Below, in pieces: positions 8,159 to 16,800 of a DNA stretch of 64,000 bases. Source of the stretch: an uncultured Acidimicrobiales bacterium (lineage in GTDB: Bacteria > Actinomycetota > Acidimicrobiia > Acidimicrobiales > Aldehydirespiratoraceae); the NCBI GenBank assembly GCA_951812975.1, contig CATOTC010000001.1, forward strand, positions 434,001 to 498,000, given 5' to 3'. How positions within the stretch are numbered: the stretch's first letter is position 1; every line of letters begins with the position of its first letter. The notes under the pieces were generated by a model, which saw nothing but the letters and a program-made list of their open reading frames with translations, was not told where the DNA came from and searched no databases. The position numbers and the translations under genes were made by a program.

Positions 8159-11100
8159 GTGCGGCGTCCTCGACTATGACGGTGTCGGAACTTGAGCGGC
8201 CGAACACTTCTGGAGCGTAGATCTCCTCGGCTCTTGCCGGGGGCACCACGAAGGTTCCCGGAGTGGTTGCCCGAGCAACGTAGCTGTATTCGTGGGTACC
8301 GGCCCACAGACGGGACGAGAACGCCTCGGCCCGGTCGTCGCGCAGGTTCTGGTGTTCATACCAGGTCCAGCGCCACCAATAGTCGGCCGAGTCGGCGCGG
8401 GGCGCCTCGATCTCCCCGGTCACCGCCAACGCCGGATTCAGTGCCTCGAACCCTGCGGGCAGCGGATCGAACAGGACCATGTTGGTGCGGCGGCTGTCGT
8501 TGACCATCGTCAGCGTGACTCGTACCTCGGATCCGGCCGCAACATGGACCACTCCGTCAGAATCGACCCAGACGTCGTTCGGATCGTCGACGGCCTCGTA
8601 GCTGCGTTGCACCACGAAGCCACGGTCGAGCGGGCCCAGATCAAGGTCTTCGGGTGCGTAGCGAAGCCCGAGGCGGTAGTAGAGACGACCGTTGCCGTCA
8701 TTCTGCACGGTCAGATCAGCGTCACCCGCCTCGATCAGGTCCTGCATCGGGACCAGAGTCGAGGCGCGGTCGATGCTCCGACCGGAGAATTCGTGTTCTG
8801 CCACGTACTGGTCTCCGAGCCAGACACGGGCCACGAAGTCAGGCTCGACCGCTTCGAAGGTCTCGAAATACCTGTCGAGGGCTGCCAGGATGAAGGAGTT
8901 CTCCTGAACGTTGTTCCAACGCCCCTTCACCTGGTTCGCCAGCAGCCCGGCCACGACCTTGGGTATCAGGTCTGAATCGGGAGCCATGGTGATCAGAGCG
9001 TCGAGCACGATGCCGTCGGTCCGGCGGTCCGAAGCCAGGATCAGGTAGGCGTCCTCGCCGTAGTCGGTCGCGAATGTCGCCGCTTGCGCGGTCTCGGTGA
9101 CTCGATTGTGGAACACACGCTCGATCTCGGCTTCAGTCTCGTCATCACCGACAACCGGCCAGATCCACGCCAACGCGTCCAACTCGAGGTCCGCCCCCCT
9201 GCGGTCCCAGAGTCCGCGGGCCTTCTGCGTGTCTCGGTCACCGTCGAGAGCTCGCACATGCAGTGCGTAGGCCGACAGCATGTCTTTCGATTTCCTGCTG
9301 TAGTCCGACGGGATCCGACTCTCGATGTCGCGCAGGTAGCTGCGGCCGCTGTTCATCACTTCAGCAGGGACGCTGAATCCCGCATTCTGAGCTGTGATGA
9401 GCGCATGCATTGCCTGGATCGACGGGTACGGGTACGAAATCCCCTTGCGCGCCCACCATCCGAAACCGCCGTCACCATGTTGCAGCGCAGCCAACTCGCT
9501 TATGTCGCTGCGGACGGCGGCGTCGAGCTCAGCGGCGCTCGGCAGACCTTCCGCGTCGAAGGCGTCTAGCACGTCCCGCAACGCTGAGATGGCGAGGATG
9601 CGGCTGGCGTAGGCGTCCGCGGAGGCGTAGCGGTACTCGGCAAGGTACAAGACCGCGTCGGTCAGGGTCTGCAGCGCCGTCGACGAGGTGTTGACCTCCA
9701 ATCCTCCGAACTGGCTGAACACATCTTGGGGTCCGACAAGCGAATAGCCCACGACACCGGAGTCCAGAACCCCGTAGGTGGCGAACGCCTCACTGGTGGC
9801 GGGCGTGTACACGGGCAACGAGACAACTTGCGCGTCGGCGTTGTCACCCGAGACGGCCGCGACCCGGAAACGGGCGGTGCCAACCGAACTTGTCGAGGCA
9901 TCGAAACGAACCTCTACCCGGTCGTTGGCCGGCACGGTGATTCGCTTCCCCGCGGTCGCGCCAAGGGTCGGGGTGCCTTCGAGCATCAGATTTGAAGCCT
10001 GCACGACCACGTCCACCTCGGCCGGCGAACCGGTCTGGTTCTGCACCACGATCGGCAACTCGAACCGGTCACCGAAGTTCAGGAACCTGGGCGCGGACGG
10101 CCGGACCTGCAGAGGCAGCCGCGCGGCGATCGAAGACTCCGCTAAACCGAAGCGTTCGGCACCGTCAACTGCTACAGCCATCACCCGGTAGCGGGTGAGG
10201 TTGTCGGGCAGATCGAACTCGACGGTGGCAACACCATCGGCATCGGTTGCAACTTCAGGATCGAACAGGGCCAGTGCATCAAGGTTCCTGCGCACCTCGA
10301 TCTGGAGGCCTTGCGCACTGAGACTGGCGCGCCGGGCAGAATCGGCACCGTCAGAGTCATCGGCCATTGACTCTTCGGCCATATCGTCGTCTTCAACGAA
10401 GGAGCCCTCCGGCACAGCCATGGCGTTAGTGGTACTGGGGACCGCTCCGTCGCCGCCGACGGCGTCAAGCAACTCCTGCGGATTCTCCAACAGGATGCTG
10501 CCCCGTGCGCGTTGTTCACTCAGGTACACACCCAGCGACCGGTAGAAGACCTCGAGCGGATCGGTGAGTTCGTAACCCGACAGGGCCAGCACCGCTTCGT
10601 CAACCACGACCAACAACACGTCAGCATTGTCGACCGGCTCGCCGTCGGCATCGTTCACCTGCACCGTAACGCTCGTAGCAGCCCCAGGTTTCACGCTCGA
10701 CGACGCCGGGGTGACGGTGACGTCAAGAGCGCGTCGCGCGGGAGGCACACGAAGCCGGATCTGCCCCGCGGCGTAGGCTGGACGATCTGCGACACCTTCG
10801 AGCACGGTTCCATCGTCAGCCGTGCGTGGGGTGGTGGCGACGATCTCAACCTGCAGCGTGAGTTCCGGAACATGATCGTCCGTGATCGGCACCTCGAGGA
10901 CAGCCGCGTGGTCAGTGATCTCAAAGGTGCGCAGTTCGACGATCTCATTGTGGGCGACCACCAGCAGGCCGGTTCCGGTACTGAACGGCGAATCGACCAG
11001 GATCTCAGCGGTGTCGCCTGCCGCGTAGGTCTCGGCGTCCGGGACGAGGTTGGCGCTCTCCAACTCGACGTTGCGGCTCGGCACTCCGCCGCGGCTTCCC

Positions 11101-14100
11101 GTGACCCAGCGTGTCATTTCGCTGCGGTTGGTTCGTCCGGAGTCGTCGACGACATTGGCGTCGATGCGGTAGCGACCGCCGACCGCAGCCTCAAACTCAC
11201 AGGTGACCGGCGCATCCGCCGAGACCACGTCACAGGTTTCTTCATCAACGGCTACTTCGGTCCATTCGCCGTCGACGTACTCGTCGATGATCCGCGACGC
11301 GGTCATCTCGAAGGACCGGCCCGCGACCGGGTTGCCGTCGAGATCGGTGACGATGGCCTCGATGTCGAGTCCGTCGCCCGCTCGCACGAAGGTTCGGGTC
11401 GACCGAACACCGACATAGAGGTCCGCAGCGTGCACCAGCACATCGGTCGACGATGCCCACTGCTGGCGGTTCACATCGAGAACCTCTGCCTGCGCGGTGA
11501 CCGTAGTCGGCAGGTGGTCGCCGTCCCCCTCGAAGTCCATCTGCAGATAATGGCTGCCGCCAGCGTCAGTCAAGCCCGAGAACGTCTCACGGACCGGTTC
11601 GGCCCACGGGTCGCCGAAGCCGTAATCGCCTTCCCAATACCAGTCATCGCCTCCGCCGAAGGCGTCGGAGCGCCACCACGGGGTCCACACACCGAAGGTG
11701 AACTCGTTCCAGTTGGGCGGCGAGTAGGTCGCCTGGCGCGTGGTCACGGACCAGAACACCCCGGCGTTCGGCAGGGGTCCTCCCGAGAAGTAGTTGGCAT
11801 CAACCGCCACGGTCGCGGGTTCGTCGACAAAGTACGGGCCGGGCGATTCGAGCCGAGTCGTCACCTCGAACTCGGGCCGACGGAACTCTTGAATCTGGAA
11901 CGAGTGGTAGTGCCAGCTGTTGTCGCGGTTCTGCGGACCCTGGAACTCGATAAACCCTTCGCCCAGGTTCGCTCCCTCAGGCAACTCGACCGTGAGATCG
12001 AAGCCGCCGTGCTCGTCGAGGCGAACGCTGCCGTCGTCGAGCTCGTTGCCGAACGGGTCGCCGACCCGATAGCTGATCAGCTGTTGAGGCGCGAGGAACT
12101 CGAGGTCTCCCCCACCGCTCAGGTCAAGGTTGCGAACCCAACCTTTCAGATGGAGCGTCTCGCCGGGGCGATAAGTGCCGCGGTCATCGGCGGTGTACCA
12201 GATCAACTGATCGGTTCGTGACCAAGCGCGCACGTTCGCCCGGTTGATCGCCTGGTCGTCGCCGAGCGTAGCGACGATCCAGTTGAACTCGCTCCCGATC
12301 GAGGCCCGTGCCAGTCCCTCATCATCAGTGGTGAGGGTCGTGGTCTTGCCCTGCAGGTTGATCTCTACGTCGGCGAGCGGTTCGCCGGAATCCAGGCCCG
12401 TCGTCCACACCACCACGTCTTGGTAATCGGTGATCATGTCGACGCCGATGTCGGTGTCCTGCACCCAGACGACAACAGGGCGGTTGGACCAGTATTCGTC
12501 GTCCTGATAGGTCAGGCCGGCAAAGCGCCCGAGCCCTTCGATGATCGCGATCGCATGGCCGTGGTCGCCGTCGAGGGCCTCGTCGAGATCGATGCGCACC
12601 TCGGTGACTGCGTCAGAATCAGCCCCGGTTTCCACGACCTCCTCGGAGACGAGCGTCCAGGGCGCATCAGGCAGTGCTCCGTCGCGGGATCGTTCCATAC
12701 GATCGAAGAAATCGACGAACGACCCGTAGTCGCTCGGGCTCACGTCGTAGAGCCGGACCCGCAGTCGGTCATGATTGCGCACCGTCACCGGGATCGTCTG
12801 GCGATCAACAAGGGGGTCGAGCGTCACGAGCCGTCGGCCTGAGGAGCTGATGAACGGACGAGCATCGTCGGTATGGAACTCGACGGTCACAGCCTCACCC
12901 AGCGTCTGACCGAACTCGTCCGCGAGCGTCGCCGGGACCACCACTTCGTAGACGGTGTCTCCCTGCGTCGGGCCGACGATGTTGACGGAGTTGTATTCCA
13001 CCCAGGCTCGGGCACCCGCAAGCTCGGGGGTTATCTCCAGATCGTCGACATCGAGTGTTGCGGGGTCCAGAACATTGTTGAAGTAGACGCCGAGCCAACC
13101 CCCTGGCTGGCACGGATACTGCCGCGAACAGCTCGAGTCTTCGACCTGCAGGGCTGAGTAGGTGCGGGTCCGCACCACCTCCGAAGCAGCTGACGTTCTG
13201 GTCCCCTCAGCCGAAGGCACCTGCGGCCCGACCTCGATGGTGACGTCCGAATCGGGTTCAAGTTCCGATACCGGCCTGAAAGCGACCCAGGTGCCGTCGA
13301 GAGTCACACCGACGCGTCGCTTGATCTCCTCGTCGTCCTCGATCTCAGCCTCGGTGGCGAGTCTCAGGCCGCGTTCGGTGCCACCGGCGCTCAGGGTGAT
13401 GGTCTCCAGCACCGCAGCAGCGTCGACCCGCTGATCGAACGTGGCCAGAAAGACAGGTTGAAGGTTGAGCGAATCGTGCTGCGGAGTGAAGGACACCATG
13501 TCGGGCGCGGGGGTCCCGAACTCGAAGCGGACGGTCTCGGCCAGTTCGCCGCCGGATTGTGAGGCCGTTGCGGCTGGAACCTCGACCACATAGGAGGTGG
13601 CCATCGGCAGGCGGTCGAAGACCTCCGGATCATGCTCGAAGCGAAGAGTTCGGGTGCCGATCCACTGCCACCGCCCCGGCAGATCCGGAGTCATCGTCAC
13701 TGGAACGTCGATCGTGTCGATCTGAGCGAGCGTGGTCAGCGGCACCATCGGCTGATTGAAGGTGATGCTCATGAACGGAGCGAGCCCCACTTCGCCGTCG
13801 GGTTGAACCCTCAGCACCTGCAAGGGCCCCGAGTCGACGTCGGGTGCGTCGAGTCCGGTATCCGTCGGGAACGGACTGTCGATGGTGTCACCGACTCGCG
13901 GCCGCGGAAGCGACTCCGGCGGGCGGCTGAAGTCAACCGAGTCGCCATCGGGATCGGAGTCCCACACCGGGAGCCGATCAGTGACCGCGTTGATCTCCGC
14001 CTCGGTGAGTTCGCGGCCATCGACCCGGGTCACTACGGCCCGAGAGTCGCTGCCGACCGCCTCCCCCTCGCTCAACTGGACGGTAAGAGCGGCTGGCTGG

Positions 14101-14279
14101 CGATCCGCTCCGGACCTCACCCCGATTCGGTCCTCGGAATCGCTGCCGGTGACCGGTGCCACCGGGCTGTCCGGATCTGGACCCGCGGTCGTACCAGGAT
14201 CGTCGTCGCTCGCCAGCACCCCGGCCAACAACACCAGCGCGACCCCGACGATCACCCAGCGCCAAAGATGTCTCATCAT
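8148..14279 (-). CDS. Large alpha-2-macroglobulin-family protein without thioester motif
   Basis: A 2043-residue exported protein. The N-terminus has one hydrophobic segment (VIVGVALVLLAGVLA) without a lipobox Cys, so it is secreted or membrane-anchored. Ig-like macroglobulin domains, an MG2-type carboxy-linked domain, a low-complexity acidic bait-like stretch (DDDMAEESMADDSD), the A2M core (DNLTRYRVMAVAVDG; LPLQVRPSAPRFLNFGD) and the alpha/alpha toroid follow in order. Where thioester proteins have CxEQ, this one reads YRYASADAYASR (DNA near 9601-9640), so it resembles the thioester-less YfaS/MagD branch rather than YfhM. Bacterial A2Ms are thought to trap proteases at the envelope and often sit beside pbpC; no such gene is here. 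A GAGGGA box precedes the ATG. Confidence 0.88.
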   Translation of the reverse strand: MMRHLWRWVIVGVALVLLAGVLASDDDPGTTAGPDPDSPVAPVTGSDSEDRIGVRSGADRQPAALTVQLSEGEAVGSDSRAVVTRVDGRELTEAEINAVTDRLPVWDSDPDGDSVDFSRPPESLPRPRVGDTIDSPFPTDTGLDAPDVDSGPLQVLRVQPDGEVGLAPFMSITFNQPMVPLTTLAQIDTIDVPVTMTPDLPGRWQWIGTRTLRFEHDPEVFDRLPMATSYVVEVPAATASQSGGELAETVRFEFGTPAPDMVSFTPQHDSLNLQPVFLATFDQRVDAAAVLETITLSAGGTERGLRLATEAEIEDDEEIKRRVGVTLDGTWVAFRPVSELEPDSDVTIEVGPQVPSAEGTRTSAASEVVRTRTYSALQVEDSSCSRQYPCQPGGWLGVYFNNVLDPATLDVDDLEITPELAGARAWVEYNSVNIVGPTQGDTVYEVVVPATLADEFGQTLGEAVTVEFHTDDARPFISSSGRRLVTLDPLVDRQTIPVTVRNHDRLRVRLYDVSPSDYGSFVDFFDRMERSRDGALPDAPWTLVSEEVVETGADSDAVTEVRIDLDEALDGDHGHAIAIIEGLGRFAGLTYQDDEYWSNRPVVVWVQDTDIGVDMITDYQDVVVWTTGLDSGEPLADVEINLQGKTTTLTTDDEGLARASIGSEFNWIVATLGDDQAINRANVRAWSRTDQLIWYTADDRGTYRPGETLHLKGWVRNLDLSGGGDLEFLAPQQLISYRVGDPFGNELDDGSVRLDEHGGFDLTVELPEGANLGEGFIEFQGPQNRDNSWHYHSFQIQEFRRPEFEVTTRLESPGPYFVDEPATVAVDANYFSGGPLPNAGVFWSVTTRQATYSPPNWNEFTFGVWTPWWRSDAFGGGDDWYWEGDYGFGDPWAEPVRETFSGLTDAGGSHYLQMDFEGDGDHLPTTVTAQAEVLDVNRQQWASSTDVLVHAADLYVGVRSTRTFVRAGDGLDIEAIVTDLDGNPVAGRSFEMTASRIIDEYVDGEWTEVAVDEETCDVVSADAPVTCEFEAAVGGRYRIDANVVDDSGRTNRSEMTRWVTGSRGGVPSRNVELESANLVPDAETYAAGDTAEILVDSPFSTGTGLLVVAHNEIVELRTFEITDHAAVLEVPITDDHVPELTLQVEIVATTPRTADDGTVLEGVADRPAYAAGQIRLRVPPARRALDVTVTPASSSVKPGAATSVTVQVNDADGEPVDNADVLLVVVDEAVLALSGYELTDPLEVFYRSLGVYLSEQRARGSILLENPQELLDAVGGDGAVPSTTNAMAVPEGSFVEDDDMAEESMADDSDGADSARRASLSAQGLQIEVRRNLDALALFDPEVATDADGVATVEFDLPDNLTRYRVMAVAVDGAERFGLAESSIAARLPLQVRPSAPRFLNFGDRFELPIVVQNQTGSPAEVDVVVQASNLMLEGTPTLGATAGKRITVPANDRVEVRFDASTSSVGTARFRVAAVSGDNADAQVVSLPVYTPATSEAFATYGVLDSGVVGYSLVGPQDVFSQFGGLEVNTSSTALQTLTDAVLYLAEYRYASADAYASRILAISALRDVLDAFDAEGLPSAAELDAAVRSDISELAALQHGDGGFGWWARKGISYPYPSIQAMHALITAQNAGFSVPAEVMNSGRSYLRDIESRIPSDYSRKSKDMLSAYALHVRALDGDRDTQKARGLWDRRGADLELDALAWIWPVVGDDETEAEIERVFHNRVTETAQAATFATDYGEDAYLILASDRRTDGIVLDALITMAPDSDLIPKVVAGLLANQVKGRWNNVQENSFILAALDRYFETFEAVEPDFVARVWLGDQYVAEHEFSGRSIDRASTLVPMQDLIEAGDADLTVQNDGNGRLYYRLGLRYAPEDLDLGPLDRGFVVQRSYEAVDDPNDVWVDSDGVVHVAAGSEVRVTLTMVNDSRRTNMVLFDPLPAGFEALNPALAVTGEIEAPRADSADYWWRWTWYEHQNLRDDRAEAFSSRLWAGTHEYSYVARATTPGTFVVPPARAEEIYAPEVFGRSSSDTVIVEDAAPPS

Positions 14280-14324
14280 GGACAGATCCCTCTCGACTTG
14301 ACTTGGACATTACGACGAGCCTGA

Positions 14325-14400
14325 GACACCGTCTGGTTCCCGAGAATATTCTGGTTCCAGAGAGACACCGTCTGGTTCCCGCGGACACCGTCTGGTGCCG
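14325..14400. repeat. Three copies of a 17-bp direct repeat upstream of the A2M gene
   Basis: Near-identical 17-bp copies of GACACCGTCTGGTTCCC lie at 14325-14341, 14364-14380 and 14384-14400 (last copy differs at two positions near its end), with a partial copy between the first two. They occupy the 128-bp gap upstream of the A2M start. They could be regulator sites for that gene or simple duplications. The spacing of 39 and 20 bp is irregular. Confidence 0.85.
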
Positions 14401-14407
14401 AGATATT

Positions 14408-15532
14408 TCAGCGAGCGGCGATGGCCTGACCGAGATTCGCCAGATGTTCTTCGCCGTTGCCGAGCGTCAACTCGAGTTGTCGTGCCAGCACGAAATAGCG
14501 ATGCAGCGGGTAGTCGCGGTCCACGCCGACCCCGCCATGCACGTGAACCGCCGCATGGACGACCCGAAATCCGCCTTCGGCCGCCCACCAACGGGCGATC
14601 GAAACAGCGTCCTGCGCCGGGAGCCCCTGGTCGATGCGCCAAGCCGCCTGCCAGGCCGTCAACGTGATCGCGTTCGTGTCGATATAGCTGTCACCGGCAC
14701 GATTGCTCACCGCCTGGAACGTGGCGACCGGTCGATCGAACTGATAGCGCTGCTTGGTGTACTCCGCGGCCAACTCGATCGAGGACCGCGCCGCGCCGGC
14801 CATCATCATGCACATGCAGCAGTTGGCCCGAAGCTCGATCCAGTCCACGATCTCGGCACCCGAGGAAGCCGCCGAAGCCCCACCGAGCAGCGCGTCGCCG
14901 AGCACGACCACACCGGAGAACTCGAGCCGGGCCTGGGGTCGACCGGTGGTGACCTCGACCCGGGTCGCCGAGAGACCCTCCGAGTCCGAGGGCACCAGGA
15001 ACACACCGCACGAACCGTCATCGAGTCTGGCCGGTACCAGGATCAGGCCGGCGTCGAGTCCGTCGGCCACCATCGGTTTCACACCTTCAATGCGGTAGCC
15101 GTCGCCATCGGCCAACGCTACGACCTCGGGCTCGGCGGCCGGGGCTCCCTCCTCGTAGAGGGCGGCGGCCACGATCAGTGAACCCTCGGCGATCGCCGGC
15201 AGGTGGCGTGCGCGCTGCTCGGCAGTGCCGAACTCAGCGATCGGCATCGCTCCCATGACCGCGGTCGACAGCAGCGGCACAGGCGAGGCCGTTGCACCGA
15301 CCTGCTGAAGGGCCATGGCGGTCGCCAGGAACCCCAACCCCAACCCGCCGTACTCCTCGGGCACCGCCGCACCCAGCACTCCCGACTGGGCGAGCGCCGC
15401 CCAGGCCTCAGCATCGATCCGGTCATCGTCGGCGGCAAGCGCGCAGAGCCGTTCGTGGGTCGACTTGTCGCCGAGTATCTGCGCGGCGAGGTCGCTGATG
15501 GCCTGTTCCTCCTCGGAGAGTGTGAAGTCCAT
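14408..15532 (-). CDS. Acyl-CoA dehydrogenase (non-catalytic-type partner)
   Basis: A 374-residue acyl-CoA dehydrogenase-fold protein (TLSEEEQAISDLAAQIL, VPEEYGGLGLGFLATA, YQFDRPVATFQAVSNR, VHVHGGVGVDRDYPLHRYF). The helix that carries the base in related enzymes reads IELRANCCMCMMMAG, with no Glu in register. Its ATG overlaps the stop of the acyl-CoA dehydrogenase upstream (TGATG), an arrangement typical of FadE heterotetramer pairs in actinobacteria. Inference: it forms an alpha2beta2 enzyme with that product and contributes FAD or CoA binding rather than catalysis. It is the last gene of the minus-strand run from 20365. Confidence 0.88.
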   Translation of the reverse strand: MDFTLSEEEQAISDLAAQILGDKSTHERLCALAADDDRIDAEAWAALAQSGVLGAAVPEEYGGLGLGFLATAMALQQVGATASPVPLLSTAVMGAMPIAEFGTAEQRARHLPAIAEGSLIVAAALYEEGAPAAEPEVVALADGDGYRIEGVKPMVADGLDAGLILVPARLDDGSCGVFLVPSDSEGLSATRVEVTTGRPQARLEFSGVVVLGDALLGGASAASSGAEIVDWIELRANCCMCMMMAGAARSSIELAAEYTKQRYQFDRPVATFQAVSNRAGDSYIDTNAITLTAWQAAWRIDQGLPAQDAVSIARWWAAEGGFRVVHAAVHVHGGVGVDRDYPLHRYFVLARQLELTLGNGEEHLANLGQAIAAR

Positions 15533-16734
15533 CAGCGGTCCGCTTTCGGGTAGCCCAGACCGAACTGGGAGATCAGGTCGCGCTGCATCTCGTTGGTGCC
15601 GCCGCCGAACGTGAGGATCACCGTCGAGCGGTACTGCATCTCGAGGCGGGTCAGGTGACCGATCGACCCGCGGGCGATGGTGGCCTGAGGTCCATACACC
15701 TCCATCAGCCTGCGATACGCCCGCGTATAGAACTCGGTCCCGTACACCTTCACTCCCGAGGAGTCGGCGACGAATCCGGCGATCGTGTCCATGTCGGGTT
15801 GCTGGCCATCAATCTTGGTGGCCACCGTCCAGGCCACCTGCCAGTTGGCGAGGCGCAGGTATTCGAGTCCTGCGGTGACCTCGGCCAGGTTGCGCTGCAC
15901 CCAGGGCGCGTCGATCAGCCGCGTGCCGTCGGCCCGCTTGGTGTTGCGGGCGTAGTCGATGGTCTCCTCGAGGGCTTTGGTGACCATGCCCGACGAGCAG
16001 ATGGTGACCCGCTCACGGTTCAGCTGACTGGTGATCAGTCCCCAGCCGCCGTTCTCCTCGCCTATGAGTGTCGAGGCGGGCACCCGCACGTCGTCGAAGA
16101 ACGTGTGGTTGATGTTGTGGGTGGAGAGCAGGTCGAGTGGTTGGATCGACAGGCCCGGAGTGTTCATCGGAATGCAGAACAGCGAGATGCCCTTGTGCTT
16201 GCGGACCTCGGGGTTGGTGCGGGCGGCCAGCCAGATGTAGTCGGCGTCCTTCGCCAGCGAGGTCCAGGTCTTCTGGCCGTTGATGATGTACTCGTCACCG
16301 TCTCGGACCGCCCGGGTGGTGAGCGACGCCAGGTCGGTTCCCGCGTCGGGTTCGGAGTATCCGATGCAGAAGGTGATCTCCCCCTTGGAGATCTTGGGCA
16401 GGAAGAACTGCTTCTGCTCCTCGGTGCCGAACTGCATCAGTGTCGGGCCGACGGTGTTGATCGTCAGCATGGGGATGGGGGCACCGCTCGCCACCGACTC
16501 GTCGAACATCACGAACTGCTCGACCGCTGAGTAGCCGCGGCCGCCGTACTCAGTGGGCCAGCCGACCGTCAGCCAACCGTCGCGCCCCATGCGCCCCACG
16601 ATCTCCCGGTGGACGGGGCCGCAGCCGTCCTCGGCTGCGAGGGCCTCGCGGACTTCGGGGGTCAGGAGTTCGCGGTAGTAGGCGCGCAGCTCCGCGCGCA
16701 ACTCCTCCTGTCTGGCGTTGTACCCGATAAACAT
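15532..16734 (-). CDS. Acyl-CoA dehydrogenase (catalytic-type subunit)
   Basis: A 400-residue FAD enzyme. Features are WPTEYGGRGYSAVEQ, the FAD/substrate loop IGYSEPDAGTDLASL, INGQKTWTSL and a C-terminal TFGGGTNEMQRDLI. E241 in QLNRERV is the likely base. The start at 16734 is favoured because family similarity begins at FIGYNARQEELR; no Shine-Dalgarno sequence is visible and the mRNA may be leaderless. It is followed by the overlapping partner subunit. The sulfatase lies 66 bp upstream, so the four-gene set may serve a sulfated or esterified substrate. That link is inference from position only. Confidence 0.88.
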   Translation of the reverse strand: MFIGYNARQEELRAELRAYYRELLTPEVREALAAEDGCGPVHREIVGRMGRDGWLTVGWPTEYGGRGYSAVEQFVMFDESVASGAPIPMLTINTVGPTLMQFGTEEQKQFFLPKISKGEITFCIGYSEPDAGTDLASLTTRAVRDGDEYIINGQKTWTSLAKDADYIWLAARTNPEVRKHKGISLFCIPMNTPGLSIQPLDLLSTHNINHTFFDDVRVPASTLIGEENGGWGLITSQLNRERVTICSSGMVTKALEETIDYARNTKRADGTRLIDAPWVQRNLAEVTAGLEYLRLANWQVAWTVATKIDGQQPDMDTIAGFVADSSGVKVYGTEFYTRAYRRLMEVYGPQATIARGSIGHLTRLEMQYRSTVILTFGGGTNEMQRDLISQFGLGYPKADR

Positions 16735-16800
16735 GGTTCGTTTTCTAGCAACTTGATGTGCTCGGAGCACATCGCGGCCCATATTCGCCCGTGTGAGGGG

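Noticed and set aside
10512..12221. A 569-codon plus-strand open frame inside the A2M gene
   Set aside because: It is antisense to a clear full-length A2M protein, has no domain features, and long antisense frames are expected in high-GC coding DNA.
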